A DNA stretch of 64,000 bases, from the NCBI RefSeq assembly GCF_003020115.1, contig NZ_PYFX01000003.1:434001-498000 (forward strand), given 5' to 3'. The translations under genes were made by a program, and so were the position numbers. A model generated the notes under the pieces. It was not told where the DNA came from and ran no database searches. It worked only from the letters and a program-made list of their open reading frames with translations. The stretch comes from Bradyrhizobium sp. MOS002. GTDB lineage: Bacteria; Pseudomonadota; Alphaproteobacteria; Rhizobiales; Xanthobacteraceae. Of this stretch, positions 8,409 through 21,025 are shown in pieces (positions within the stretch are counted from its first letter, which is position 1; the number at the start of each line of letters is the position of its first letter).

Positions 8409-9236
8409 TTATTTTTGCGGCCCCGATAGCGTGATGTCACGCTCGGCGCGGAACACATTGCTGTAGAGGTTAGCGATCCACTGGCGGCCAATCTCGGTCT
8501 TGTTGAGGTAACCGATCTCGGTCTGGATGTGCGGTGCGACGCTGTTCCAATAGAACTGCGGATAGCGGTTCACGATGTCGGCCGGCGAATCGTAGCCGAG
8601 CTGACGGTTCATGCCGACTTCTTCGAATTCGTAATAGAGCGCGTTGGCCTTGCGCAGATAGTTGGGATCTCCGAGTTGCCCGATGAAGTCGGCAGCGCGC
8701 AGGATCGAGGCGTCATCGTCGTAGTCCTGGCCTTCCCGGGCCGGAAACCGCGTGCCCTCGATGGCGCGGGCGATGCGCTCGCTGTCCACACCTCGAACTT
8801 GCGGCAGCCGCCGCCGCACAAAAAGCTTCGAGCGATCGACGTGATACATCATCAGGCTGGCATCCGAAGCGCCACGCGGCAGCGCCACCTTGGTGCCGGA
8901 ATCATCGATGATGAAACCGTCTTCGTCATCCTCCGGAAACAGACCGCGGACATAGCCGATGTCGTGCGCGAGGCAGGCGATCAGGACGTTGATGTAGTCC
9001 TCAGCCGCAAGATGCGCGTGGAGATTACGTCCCATCAGGATCGCCTGAGCGGCCAGCGTCACCAACATCGTATGTTCGATGTTGTGATAGAGTGCGTCGC
9101 TATTCCCGATGCATTCCATCGCCGTGCGGGTCGAGCCTTCCAGCACCCTGGCGTAGGACTCGTCGTACCGACGACGCATGAACGAGCCCAGCAACTTCTC
9201 CAGGGTCTCCGCCGCCAGTTTCGGTAACGTGATCAT
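8409..9236 (-). CDS. HD-domain metal-dependent phosphohydrolase-like protein
   Basis: 275 residues. Metal-binding residues of the HD superfamily are visible: His51 and His55 in YHNIEHTMLV and the His91-Asp92 pair in LAHDIGYVRGLFPED, followed by an acidic loop. Members hydrolyse phosphomonoesters or cyclic nucleotides; the substrate here is unknown. No signal peptide or membrane segment. It is 217 bp downstream of the transglutaminase operon and 12 bp upstream of the alpha/beta hydrolase. Confidence 0.78.
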   Translation of the reverse strand: MITLPKLAAETLEKLLGSFMRRRYDESYARVLEGSTRTAMECIGNSDALYHNIEHTMLVTLAAQAILMGRNLHAHLAAEDYINVLIACLAHDIGYVRGLFPEDDEDGFIIDDSGTKVALPRGASDASLMMYHVDRSKLFVRRRLPQVRGVDSERIARAIEGTRFPAREGQDYDDDASILRAADFIGQLGDPNYLRKANALYYEFEEVGMNRQLGYDSPADIVNRYPQFYWNSVAPHIQTEIGYLNKTEIGRQWIANLYSNVFRAERDITLSGPQK

Positions 9237-9380
9237 GGATGCAGCCCCGCTTGTCGGTGGTGTCCCACATCAACTCCCGACGTCTCATTATTGTCCTCGA
9301 CGCAAGCGTCAGCATAACCCATCTTGGGCCGACTGGCCAAACCCGGGAACGAAAATACGGAAATATGTTGCGGTTGTGCT

Positions 9381-9394
9381 CCGCGATATCGCGG
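9381..9394. promoter_or_regulatory. Perfect 14-bp palindrome upstream of HD-domain gene
   Basis: CCGCGATATCGCGG reads the same on both strands and lies in the 217-bp spacer (9237-9453) between the transglutaminase stop and the HD-gene start, about 145 bases before that ATG. It could be an operator. As a hairpin it would have no loop, so a terminator role is less likely. Confidence 0.25.
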
Positions 9395-9453
9395 TTGCGG
9401 TGCCGGTTCGATACACCCGGGCTAGGACGTCGCCGACACGGCAGGACCCGCAA

Positions 9454-10332
9454 TCATTCGACCAGCAGCACGTCGACGGCCACGCCGAGCTTCTGCTTCG
9501 GCGAGCCGACGATGATGCCGTCGACCGGCGAAACGTCGGAAAAGTCGCGGCCGACCGCGAGCACGATATGGTCGCCAGCGACCATAAGATCGTTGGTCGG
9601 ATCGAAATCGACCCAGCCAAGCTCCTCCCCACACCACAGCGACACCCAGGCATGGGTAGCGTCGGCGCCCTGCAGGCGCGGCTGGCCCGCCGGCGGAATG
9701 GTGCGCAAATATCCGCTGACATAGGCCGCGGGCAGGCCCAGCCCGCGCAGGCCCGCAATCATCACATGGGCAAAATCCTGACAGACGCCATGGCGCTTGA
9801 CGAAGACCTCGTTGAGCGGCGTCGAGATCACTGTTGCCTTGGGGTCGTAGCGAAATTCGGTGCGGATGCGATGCATCAGATCGACCGCCCCGGCGAGGAT
9901 GCCCGCGCCGGCCGCAAAGCTTTCCGCCGCATAGGCGCTGACCGGTCCCAGCACCGGCACCAGCGGGCTCGCAAAGACATAGCCGACCGGCGAGGACGGC
10001 CCGAGGCTCGTCGCCTCGAGGGCGATGTCGCGAATGCTCTCCCAGCCCGGACTGTCGGCATCGCGCGCCCGCGGCTGGCGCGAGACCTTCACGCGAGAGC
10101 GGGAGTCGATGCGCAGAGTACGGTGCGCGGCCTCGATCACCACGCTCTCGGTCAGGGTGCCGAAGAAATCGCGCCGGACGCTACGCTCCGCGGGGCGCGG
10201 ACGGATCTCGACATGGTGCGAGATCAGCTCCTGGCCATGGCCGCTCCTCGGCTCCAGCCGCAGCGTGCAGCGGGCGAAGCTGACCGGGCTCTCGTATTCG
10301 TAGGTGGTGACGTGACGGATGTCGTAGATCAC
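9454..10332 (-). CDS. Transglutaminase-like cysteine protease-fold protein
   Basis: 292 residues. Domain order: bacterial transglutaminase-like N-terminal region (about 1-85, IYDIRHVTTYEY), then the transglutaminase core with the complete triad Cys184 (HGVCQDFAH), His227 (THAWVSLW) and Asp242/244 (VDFDPTND). The start is GTG at 10332, overlapping the stop of the upstream ATP-grasp gene by four bases (GTGA), a sign of translational coupling; family N-termini support it. The three-gene association with ATP-grasp/alpha-E and the large DUF2126 protein is widespread in proteobacteria and cyanobacteria. It is likely an amide-bond cleaving or forming enzyme in the cytoplasm, with unknown substrate. 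Confidence 0.88.
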   Translation of the reverse strand: MIYDIRHVTTYEYESPVSFARCTLRLEPRSGHGQELISHHVEIRPRPAERSVRRDFFGTLTESVVIEAAHRTLRIDSRSRVKVSRQPRARDADSPGWESIRDIALEATSLGPSSPVGYVFASPLVPVLGPVSAYAAESFAAGAGILAGAVDLMHRIRTEFRYDPKATVISTPLNEVFVKRHGVCQDFAHVMIAGLRGLGLPAAYVSGYLRTIPPAGQPRLQGADATHAWVSLWCGEELGWVDFDPTNDLMVAGDHIVLAVGRDFSDVSPVDGIIVGSPKQKLGVAVDVLLVE

Positions 10333-12854
10333 GCCAACCCCGTCAGCTTTTCCGGCCGGCTCGCATTGGGCCCGTGCGGGAAATAGTGCTGCCCGACCGC
10401 CTCGGCGAGGCTGAGCAGATCCTGCTCCAGTGCGAACAACGTCTTGACCTCGAGCTTCTCGGCCTCCGCGGTTGCGAGCATCGCCTGCATCGCGACCGCA
10501 AGCCGCTGCGGCTTCTCGATCAGGCCGTGCTCCTTCAGACTCGGCAGTGCGGCGATGTGCTCGTTCAGCGTCGTCACCTGGAACGCCACCGAACGCGGAT
10601 TGTAGCTGTCGAGCACGGCGAGGTCGCGCACCGGCGCCAGGATCGGCGCCAGCAGATAACGCGAGCGGTAGGTGATCTGGCAATCCACCAGCGTCAGCAG
10701 GATATCGAGATCCTCGTCGCCGGCTTCGTCATAGGCGAACTGCCGGGCAAAACGCGTGGTGTTGATGGCGCGCTCGGTACGGCGGCCGATATCGAGGAAG
10801 CGCCAGCCGGCGGCGCGGTTCATGTTCTCATGCGCAAGGCCGGCAAAGCTCGCGAGCTCCTGCAAGGTCAGCTCGGCCGCGCTCAGCACGCTGTCGTCGT
10901 CCTCGACCTCGAAGGCCAGCCGCTCCGCCATCTCGGTGATGACTTGCCAGGCATCGGGCGACAGCCGCTCGCGCAAGGAGGTCGCCGTGCGCTGGGCCGC
11001 ACGGACCAGCGACAGTGCCGAGCCGAAACGCTCCGGGCTCTGCAGCGCTTCGGCGACGATGCGGCCGGGCGCCGCGCGCGAGGTCTGCGAGATCGCGCCC
11101 CAGGTCACCAGCAGTCGCTGGATACGCTCGGCCGATTGCAGCGAGGCCGCGGTGCCCTTGTTGGGCCCGCTCGGCGAGCCCAGCGCCCGCACCAGCCGCA
11201 GCGTCGCCTCGGCGCGTTCGAGATAGCGGCCGAGCCAGAACAGATTGTCGGCGGCGCGGCTCGGCAGCACGCCGGCGATGCGGCGGATGCGCACCTTGTC
11301 GATCGCGGGCAGCAGCGTCGCGGTCGAGACCTGCTTCTCCGAGACCACCCAGACGTCGGCGGAACGCGCGCCGTCGCCCATCGACACCGCCCGCGCATCC
11401 GGCTGCTCGGCGATCCGGCAGAAGCCGCCGGGCATGATGGCCCAGCCGTCGGGCGTCGCGGCTGCGAACACGCGCAGCACGAAGGGACGGGGCGTGATCT
11501 GCCCCTGCTCCCACACCGGCATGGTCGAGAGCCGCACCACCTCCTGGCCGACATAGTCCATGCCCCGCGCGCTGATGGCGTCGCTCAGGCGCCGGCGGCC
11601 GGCGGCATCGAGCTCGCTCGCGAGCACCGGACCGTTGCTGTCGAAACCGGGAACGCCGCGCCGATAAGCGCCTTCGATCGCGACCTCGTCGAGCCGCGAC
11701 AATACCTCGTCGCGCGCCGAGCGCTGGCCGCACCACCAGGTCGCGATGTGCGGCATCTTCAGCTCTTCGCCGAGCAGACGACGGCTGAGCGCCGGCAGGA
11801 AGCCGAGCATCGCGCGCGCCTCCAGGACGCCCGAGCCCGGCATGTTGGCGACGACGACGCCGTCCTTGCGCAGCACGTCGATCAGGCCGGGCACCCCGAG
11901 CCGCGAGGAGGCATCGAGCTCGAGCGGGTCGAGCGAATTGGAATCGACGCGGCGCAGCAGCACGTCGAGGCGCTTGAGGCCCGCAACCGTGCGGATGTGG
12001 ATATGGTTGTCGCTGACGGCGAGATCGTCGCCCTCGACCAGCAGGAAGCCGAGATAGCGCGCCAGCGTCGCGTGCTCGAAATAGGTCTCGCTGAAGCTGC
12101 CCGGCGTGAGCACGCCGATCCGCGGCTCGTCGCGGTCGGCGCGCGCACGAAGACTGTCGCGAAACGCCTCGAAGAACGGCGCGACGCGCGGCACGTTCAT
12201 CGACTTGTAGAGATCGGAGAAGGCGCGCGAGAGCACCAGACGGTTCTCCAGCGCATAGCCCGCGCCCGACGGCGCCTGCGTGCGGTCGCCGAGCACCCAC
12301 CAGCGGCCGTCGGGCCCGCGGCCGACATCGGCGGCATAGAGCGAGAGATAGCGCCCGCCCGGCGGCGGCACGCCGCAGACGGGACGGAGATATTCGGGGC
12401 TGCCGGCGATCGCGGCCGCAGGCAACGCGCCTTCGGCGACGAGGCGGCCCTCGCCATAGATGTCGCGCAGCACGAGCTCGAGCAGCTCGGCGCGCTGGGT
12501 GATGCCGTCGGACAGCTGCTTCCAGTCGGCCTCGTCGATCAGCAGCGGCAGATGGCTGATCGACCAGGGCCGGTCGGCGCTCTCGCCGGGCGCGCGATAG
12601 GTGACGCCGGCCTCGCGGAGATGACGGTCGGCCATGCCAAACCGCCGCTCGATGTCGTCGGGCGCAAGCGCGCCGAAGGCATCGAAGAAGCGGCTCCAGA
12701 CCGCGCGGGGCTTGCCGTCCGGGCCGAGAAACTCGTCGGGGATGCCGGGCAGGCGCCTGTAGTCGCGGACCCATTGCGCGAAGCGGCGATGGCCATCACG
12801 TTGACCTTGCGCCTTACCCGCCTTGTCGTCCTCTTCGGCTGCGCCCTCGGCCAT
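10329..12854 (-). CDS. Circularly permuted ATP-grasp (type 2) fused to alpha-E domain protein
   Basis: 841 residues. The first about 510 are a circularly permuted ATP-grasp type 2 domain: DRTQAPSGAGYALENR, GVLTPGSFSETYFEH and the metal/ATP-binding stretch IATWWCGQ. The remainder (from about RAADNLFWLGRYLERAE at 525) is an alpha-helical alpha-E (DUF403) domain. In many genomes these are two genes; here they are fused. ATP-grasp enzymes join a carboxylate to an amine or thiol, so this may build a peptide-like product that the adjacent transglutaminase-fold proteins process (inference). It is 27 bp downstream of the DUF2126 gene and overlaps the next gene by four bases. Confidence 0.9.
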   Translation of the reverse strand: MAEGAAEEDDKAGKAQGQRDGHRRFAQWVRDYRRLPGIPDEFLGPDGKPRAVWSRFFDAFGALAPDDIERRFGMADRHLREAGVTYRAPGESADRPWSISHLPLLIDEADWKQLSDGITQRAELLELVLRDIYGEGRLVAEGALPAAAIAGSPEYLRPVCGVPPPGGRYLSLYAADVGRGPDGRWWVLGDRTQAPSGAGYALENRLVLSRAFSDLYKSMNVPRVAPFFEAFRDSLRARADRDEPRIGVLTPGSFSETYFEHATLARYLGFLLVEGDDLAVSDNHIHIRTVAGLKRLDVLLRRVDSNSLDPLELDASSRLGVPGLIDVLRKDGVVVANMPGSGVLEARAMLGFLPALSRRLLGEELKMPHIATWWCGQRSARDEVLSRLDEVAIEGAYRRGVPGFDSNGPVLASELDAAGRRRLSDAISARGMDYVGQEVVRLSTMPVWEQGQITPRPFVLRVFAAATPDGWAIMPGGFCRIAEQPDARAVSMGDGARSADVWVVSEKQVSTATLLPAIDKVRIRRIAGVLPSRAADNLFWLGRYLERAEATLRLVRALGSPSGPNKGTAASLQSAERIQRLLVTWGAISQTSRAAPGRIVAEALQSPERFGSALSLVRAAQRTATSLRERLSPDAWQVITEMAERLAFEVEDDDSVLSAAELTLQELASFAGLAHENMNRAAGWRFLDIGRRTERAINTTRFARQFAYDEAGDEDLDILLTLVDCQITYRSRYLLAPILAPVRDLAVLDSYNPRSVAFQVTTLNEHIAALPSLKEHGLIEKPQRLAVAMQAMLATAEAEKLEVKTLFALEQDLLSLAEAVGQHYFPHGPNASRPEKLTGLA

Positions 12855-12881
12855 GCGCCTCTCCCTGCCCCCGCATCATAC

Positions 12882-16151
<3,270 letters not shown>

Positions 16152-16260
16152 GGGGTGCGGTACTCCAGCAGCTTTTTTGAGCAGAACACCGCTGGTGACC
16201 TCGATCAAGCACTAACAACGGGCAAAGGGTGCCTACGCAAGGTGCGGGCGCCCGCTTTCC

Positions 16261-16410
16261 TCCTTCTCCCCTTGTGGGAGAAGGAGGCGCGAAGCGCCGG
16301 ATGAGGGGTATGTCTCCGCAAACTCGGTGCAGGGATCGCTTGCGGAGAGAGATCCCTCACCCGTCTCGCCGCAAACGCGGCGAGCCACCCTCTCCCACAA
16401 GGGGAGAGGG
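16261..16410. repeat. Palindromic intergenic element, family B
   Basis: Outer arms CTCCCCTTGTGGGAG and CTCCCACAAGGGGAG, inner motif TGCGGAGA/TCTCCGCA. Related copies lie at 34891-35032 and 55354-55505. It fills the spacer between the chemoreceptor stop and the DUF2126 operon start. Confidence 0.75.
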
Positions 16411-16439
16411 TTAGCAGAGTGCGTCTGCATCGAAGGCCT

Positions 16440-17744
16440 TTACGCCGCTGACGTCAGCCGTTGCAGGAACTGCGTCACCTCGCGCCGGAGCGTCTCGACC
16501 TCGCCATGGACGCGTTCGGAGGCGCTGTTGACGCGGCCCGCCACACGGCCGGTGTCGGCGGCGGCTTCGCTGATGCCGGTGACGTTCGAGGACATTTGCG
16601 AGGTGCCGGCCGAGGCTTCCTGGACGCTGCGGGCGATTTCACGGGTGGCGAGCCCCTGCTGCTCGATCGAGGTCGCGATCGAGGCGGTGATGCCGTTGAT
16701 CTCGGTGATGGTCTGTGCGATCGCCTCGACGGCGGCGACCGAATTGGTGGTCGATTGCTGCATTTCGCCGACCTTGGCGCTGATCTCCTCGGTCGCCTTC
16801 GCGGTCTGGTTGGCGAGGCTCTTGACCTCGGATGCGACCACGGCGAAGCCGCGGCCGGCCTCGCCTGCCCGCGCGGCCTCGATGGTGGCGTTGAGCGCCA
16901 GGAGATTGGTCTGCTCGGCGATCTCGCTGATCAGCTTGACCACGTCGCCGATCCGCATCGCTGCATCCGCAAGCGTGCGAATCTCGCTGCCGGCACGATT
17001 GGCTTCGTTCACCGCCCGCCCCGTGCTCGTGGTCGAGCCGGCCACCTGGCGGCTGATCTCGGCGATCGATGACGCAAGCTGCTCCGCGGCGCTGGCGACG
17101 GTGGCGACGTTGCGCGAGGCCTGGTCGGACGCACTGAGCACGCCGGAGGTCTGCCGGCTGGTCTTCTCGGCCGCCGCCGCCATCTGGCCGGCGTCGGATT
17201 CGAGATCGGTCGCCGCGCCCATGAGAGTGCCGGCGACCTGGTCGAGATGCGTGCCGAACTGCTTTGCGAGGTCCGCGATCTCAACCACGCGACGGCCGAG
17301 GCTGTCGGTGCCGGAATTGATGACGGTGGCTGAACGGCGGAACGAGCCGGGTAATCCGCGCGCGAGGATCTTGCGGAAATATTTGCCGCGGCTCGCATAG
17401 TCCATCGACGCCGAAGCTTCCCGCAAATAGGCATCGGTGATGTCCAGCATGTCGTTGACCGCCTTCTGAATGGCGCCGATCCGCCCGGCCTGGCGGTTGC
17501 TGAGAATGCGCGCCTCGAGATCGCCACGTGCGGCCTTGCGGCATACGTCTGCCACCTCGTCGACGGCCACCGCCGTGCAGTGCTGGCACCAGACGGCGTA
17601 CCCAAGCAGCACGACCGTAACGCCAGGCAACGCCGCGCCGGAAATTCCAGTCGCACCGGCCAGCGAGAGCGCGAACGCCACGACGGCGAGAACGGATGCG
17701 AGCGCGGTCGCTCCCTGCGCCTTAGAGAGAGAGCACAAATTCAT
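16440..17744 (-). CDS. Methyl-accepting chemotaxis protein without large sensor domain
   Basis: 434 residues. The N-terminus has two close hydrophobic segments (about 13-55) and almost no periplasmic loop, then a HAMP-like linker (about 60-110), and a long helical signalling domain with the conserved hairpin tip [20 protein letters not shown] (about 285-305). It therefore relies on a partner or internal signal for sensing. The upstream PAS gene overlaps it by 23 bases, strongly suggesting an Aer-type receptor split in two. ATG 17744 is chosen; a GTG four codons earlier is possible. Confidence 0.9.
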   Translation of the reverse strand: MNLCSLSKAQGATALASVLAVVAFALSLAGATGISGAALPGVTVVLLGYAVWCQHCTAVAVDEVADVCRKAARGDLEARILSNRQAGRIGAIQKAVNDMLDITDAYLREASASMDYASRGKYFRKILARGLPGSFRRSATVINSGTDSLGRRVVEIADLAKQFGTHLDQVAGTLMGAATDLESDAGQMAAAAEKTSRQTSGVLSASDQASRNVATVASAAEQLASSIAEISRQVAGSTTSTGRAVNEANRAGSEIRTLADAAMRIGDVVKLISEIAEQTNLLALNATIEAARAGEAGRGFAVVASEVKSLANQTAKATEEISAKVGEMQQSTTNSVAAVEAIAQTITEINGITASIATSIEQQGLATREIARSVQEASAGTSQMSSNVTGISEAAADTGRVAGRVNSASERVHGEVETLRREVTQFLQRLTSAA

Positions 17745-18243
17745 CGTAACCGACACCCTGTTGCTTGAGCAGCCCGACCATCACCTCGAAGCTCGCATGC
17801 ATGCCGTCCTTGGCATTGGCATGCCGCGCCTCTTCCGCGCACAGCGCCTTGTAGATCGGCTTGATGCGCTCGATCTGCGCAGCATCGGGTTTGCGACGGT
17901 TGGAGTGATAGCCGACGATATTGCCACGCTCGTCGAATGTCGGCGTGACGTGGGCGAACACCCAGTAATGGCTGCCGTCCTTCGCGAGGTTGACGACGTA
18001 GGCGAAGATCTCCTGCCTGGACTGAAGCGTGTCCCACAACAGCTTGAAGACGGAGCGTGGCATCTCGGGGTGGCGGATCAGGCTATGGGGGGCGCCCATC
18101 AGCTCCTTCCAGGAGTACTTCGCCATGCGGATGAAGACATCGTTGGCGTAGGTGATGCGGCCCTTGAGATCGGTCTTCGAGACGATCAGCTCCTCCTCTC
18201 CGAGGAGATTTTCCACGCCGGTCGGCTGTATCGCACGCGTCAT
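17722..18243 (-). CDS. PAS-domain protein, Aer-like
   Basis: 173 residues with one PAS domain (about 15-125) of the Aer subtype: [19 protein letters not shown] and [20 protein letters not shown]. In E. coli Aer this domain binds FAD and senses redox state for energy taxis. Here it is a soluble stand-alone protein ending in a helical segment, with its 3' end overlapping the chemoreceptor gene, so the two probably form one signalling unit. No membrane segment. Confidence 0.88.
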   Translation of the reverse strand: MTRAIQPTGVENLLGEEELIVSKTDLKGRITYANDVFIRMAKYSWKELMGAPHSLIRHPEMPRSVFKLLWDTLQSRQEIFAYVVNLAKDGSHYWVFAHVTPTFDERGNIVGYHSNRRKPDAAQIERIKPIYKALCAEEARHANAKDGMHASFEVMVGLLKQQGVGYDEFVLSL

Positions 18244-18331
18244 CGTTGACGAACCCTCACGAAGCGCGAACGCCCCAAATGAGTGGAGCTCGCATCCCTC
18301 CAGGGATTACGGCAGAAGATGTTAATCAGGT

Positions 18332-18357
18332 GTGACCGCGGGAAATCCCGTGATCAC
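18332..18357. promoter_or_regulatory. Imperfect 26-bp dyad upstream of PAS gene
   Basis: Inverted halves built on GTGA...CGGGA and TCCCG...TCAC sit in the 186-bp spacer between the UxaA-family stop and the PAS start, about 90 bases before that ATG. It could be an operator for the receptor pair or a terminator for the upstream operon. Weak evidence. Confidence 0.2.
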
Positions 18358-18429
18358 TTGCCGGCTCCGTATCATTACTGAGGAGCGTCGCTTGTAGTGT
18401 TCAGCTACCGCCGAGGCGCAACGAGGGGA

Positions 18430-19953
18430 TTACATCGTCGCGCCCAGCACCCATGGCGCGAACTCGGCGCCGCCGAAATCGAAACTCTCGCTCTTGGTCG
18501 GCTGGCCCGACGCAGTCTTGAGGATGAGATCGAAAATGCGCTGGCCGCACTGCTGGACGCTCTCCTCGCCTTCGAGGATGGTGCCGCAATTGACGTCCAT
18601 ATCCTCTTCCATGCGCTTGTACATGGGCGTGTTGGTGGCGAGCTTGATCGAGGGCGCCGGCTTGCAGCCGAACACGCTGCCACGGCCCGTGGTGAAGCAG
18701 ACCAGATTGGCGCCGCCGGCGACCTGTCCGGTCGCGGCAACCGGATCGTAGCCAGGCGTGTCCATGAAGACGAAGCCCTTCTTGGTGATGGGTTCGGCGT
18801 AGCGCAGCACCTCGACGAGATTGGTGGTGCCGGCCTTCGCCATCGCGCCGAGCGACTTCTCCAGAATGGTGGTGAGGCCGCCGGCCTTGTTGCCCGGGCT
18901 CGGATTGGCGTTCATCTCGGCGCCTTCGCGCGTCGTATATTCGTCCCACCAGCGCATGAGATCGACCAGCTTCTCGCCGACCTCGCGGCTGACGGCGCGC
19001 CGCGTGAGCAGATGCTCGGCGCCATAGGTCTCCGGCGTCTCCGACAGGATCACGGTGCCGCCGTGACGCACGATGAGATCGCTGGCCGCGCCGAGCGCCG
19101 GATTGGCGGACACACCGGAATAGCCGTCCGAGCCGCCGCATTGCAGCGCCACGGTCAATTCGCTCACCGGGACGGACTCGCGCTTGACCTTGTTGGACTC
19201 CGCAAGTGCCTCGCGTACGAAGGCGATGCCGGCTTCCACCGTCTTGCGGGTGCCGCCGACCTCCTGGATGTCCATTGCGCGCAGGCGGCCGGCGAGCTTC
19301 TGCTCTTCCATCAGGCCACCGATCTGGTTCACTTCGCAGCCGAGGCCGAGCACGATGACGTGGGAGAAGTTCACGTGCCGTGCATAGCCGCCGAGCGTGC
19401 GGCGGAGCAGCGCTAAGGGCTCGTTCTGCGTCATGCCGCAGCCGGTCTTGTGGGTCAGCGCGACCACGCCGTCGACATTGGGGAAGTCGGCCAGCGGATT
19501 GTCGCCGGTGAACGGATTCTTCTTGAAGACGTCGGCGACGAGGCTTGCGACATGCGCGCTGCAATTCACCGAGGTCAGGATGCCGATATAGTTGCGCGTG
19601 GCGACGCGGCCGTCCGGGCGGCGGATGCCTTCGAAGCTCGCCGGCAGATCGAAGTTCGGCGTCGGCTTGACGTCGGCGCAATAGGCATAGTCCTTGGCGA
19701 AATCGCCCATGCCGCAGTTCTGCACGTGCACGTGCTGGCCCGGCGCGATCGGCACTGTCGCAAAGCCGATGATCTGGCCGTAGCGTATCACCGGCTCGCC
19801 GACTGCGATCGGCTTGATCGCGACCTTGTGGCCGGAGGGAATGCGCTCGACCGTGGTTACACCGTCGGCCACCAATGTTCCCGGCGGCAAGCTCGCGCGC
19901 GCGATCAGCACGCCATCATCGGGATGCAGGCGAATGACGGGGCTGATGGTCAT
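18430..19953 (-). CDS. UxaA-family altronate/galactarate dehydratase-like hydrolyase
   Basis: 507 residues. An N-terminal SAF domain (about 10-95, ending VQNCGMGDFAKDY) is followed by the altronate/galactarate dehydratase catalytic region (GRVATRNYIGILTSVNCSAH, HKTGCGMTQNEPL, LGLGCEVNQIGGLME) and a C-terminal domain with GYDPVAATGQVAGGANL. These iron-dependent enzymes dehydrate aldonic or aldaric acids to 2-keto-3-deoxy acids in the cytoplasm. Next to an HpaI-family aldolase and an Ldh-family dehydrogenase on the same strand, it suggests a sugar-acid or hydroxy-acid route. Exact substrate not resolvable. Confidence 0.85.
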   Translation of the reverse strand: MTISPVIRLHPDDGVLIARASLPPGTLVADGVTTVERIPSGHKVAIKPIAVGEPVIRYGQIIGFATVPIAPGQHVHVQNCGMGDFAKDYAYCADVKPTPNFDLPASFEGIRRPDGRVATRNYIGILTSVNCSAHVASLVADVFKKNPFTGDNPLADFPNVDGVVALTHKTGCGMTQNEPLALLRRTLGGYARHVNFSHVIVLGLGCEVNQIGGLMEEQKLAGRLRAMDIQEVGGTRKTVEAGIAFVREALAESNKVKRESVPVSELTVALQCGGSDGYSGVSANPALGAASDLIVRHGGTVILSETPETYGAEHLLTRRAVSREVGEKLVDLMRWWDEYTTREGAEMNANPSPGNKAGGLTTILEKSLGAMAKAGTTNLVEVLRYAEPITKKGFVFMDTPGYDPVAATGQVAGGANLVCFTTGRGSVFGCKPAPSIKLATNTPMYKRMEEDMDVNCGTILEGEESVQQCGQRIFDLILKTASGQPTKSESFDFGGAEFAPWVLGATM

Positions 19954-19979
19954 GGGAGGTCTCCTGTATCGAAACTATC

Positions 19980-20097
19980 GTGCCCCGGACGCTGCGCAGC
20001 GCGAAGCGGTGCGCTGCAGATCCGGGGCCCAGTTGCTTACGTAATGTGCTTCACTGGCTTCTGGGTCCCGGCTCTGCGGAGCGGCATCCGGGACACA
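19980..20097. repeat. Palindromic intergenic element, family E
   Basis: Left arm begins GTGCCCCGGACGCTGCGCAG, right part CCCGGCTCTGCGGAGCGGCATCCGGGACAC. Similar elements lie at 40218-40373 and 59441-59573. It sits between two same-strand genes. Confidence 0.7.
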
Positions 20098-20105
20098 GAG
20101 AGAGC

Positions 20106-20915
20106 TCAGGCCTTGCCGCCGGAATCCTTCCGGGTCGCGTTGACCTGCATCTTGGCGTAGGTGGTCATCAGGCCGACCTCGTTCGAGAGCGTCACCAGCT
20201 TGAAGCCCATGTTGATGGCGCGCGCGGCACCTTCGGCGCCACTGCAATGGATGCCGGGGTTGAGGCCGCGCTTGCCGCACTCCTTGATGATCTTCTCGTA
20301 GATCGCGAGGATCTCCGGCTCGGTGCGATCGAGCTTCGGCTCGAGGCCGTAGGAGAAGCCGAGGTCGGACGGGCCGATATAGACGCCGTCGATGCCTTCG
20401 ACGTCGAAGATCGCCTCCATGTTCTCGACCGCGGTTTTGGTCTCCATCATCGGCAGCAGCACGATGTCGTCGTTGGCCGTCTTCTGGTAGGAGCCGGCGG
20501 TGCCGTACATGCCGGCGCGGATCGGGCCGTTGGAGCGCACGCCCTTCGGCGGATATTTGGCATAGGAAACGAGGTTCCTGGCTTCCTGCGGCGTGTTGAC
20601 CATCGGGCAGATCACGCCATAGGCGCCACCATCGAGCACCTTGCCGATGATGCCGGGCTCGTTCCAGGGCACGCGGACCATCGGCGTGATCGGATGCTTG
20701 TCCATCGCCTGGAAGCACTGCACCATCGACAGATAATCCTGCACGCCGTGCTGCATGTCGACGGTGACGCTGTCGAAGCCGCATTGCGCGATCATCTCGG
20801 CCGAGAAGCCGGAGGGAATCGCGAGCCACGCGTTGACCACGGCCTTGCCCGACTTCCAGATTTCCTTGACCTTGTTCGCCACGTTGCCTTCCTTCTTTGT
20901 TGTTTGGGCCGTCAT
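20106..20915 (-). CDS. HpcH/HpaI-family class II aldolase
   Basis: 269 residues. Family motifs are GFDSVTVDMQHGVQDY with the catalytic His, MVRVPWNEPGIIGKVLDGGA, metal-binding Glu in MMETKTAVENM, and GVYIGPSDLG. HpaI cleaves 4-hydroxy-2-ketoheptanedioate to pyruvate and succinate semialdehyde; relatives (GarL, RhmA) cleave 2-keto-3-deoxy sugar acids. Position argues both ways: UxaA- and Ldh-family genes flank it on the same strand, while the hpa meta-cleavage operon, which itself lacks hpaI, starts 1.9 kb away. Symbol not assigned for that reason. Confidence 0.85.
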   Translation of the reverse strand: MTAQTTKKEGNVANKVKEIWKSGKAVVNAWLAIPSGFSAEMIAQCGFDSVTVDMQHGVQDYLSMVQCFQAMDKHPITPMVRVPWNEPGIIGKVLDGGAYGVICPMVNTPQEARNLVSYAKYPPKGVRSNGPIRAGMYGTAGSYQKTANDDIVLLPMMETKTAVENMEAIFDVEGIDGVYIGPSDLGFSYGLEPKLDRTEPEILAIYEKIIKECGKRGLNPGIHCSGAEGAARAINMGFKLVTLSNEVGLMTTYAKMQVNATRKDSGGKA

Positions 20916-21025
20916 TGTTTAAGTCGTCGTTATTTGGACCTTCGTCACCATGACGAGCGTCACGACAGCACAACCGCTGTTACCGCGAACTGGCGCGCCG
21001 CGCTACGCTCGCAATGACGCAAGAC

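Noticed and set aside
16261..16410. Possible CRISPR-like repeats
   Set aside because: The repeated units are inverted, not direct, and there is no series of equal repeats with unique spacers or any cas gene.
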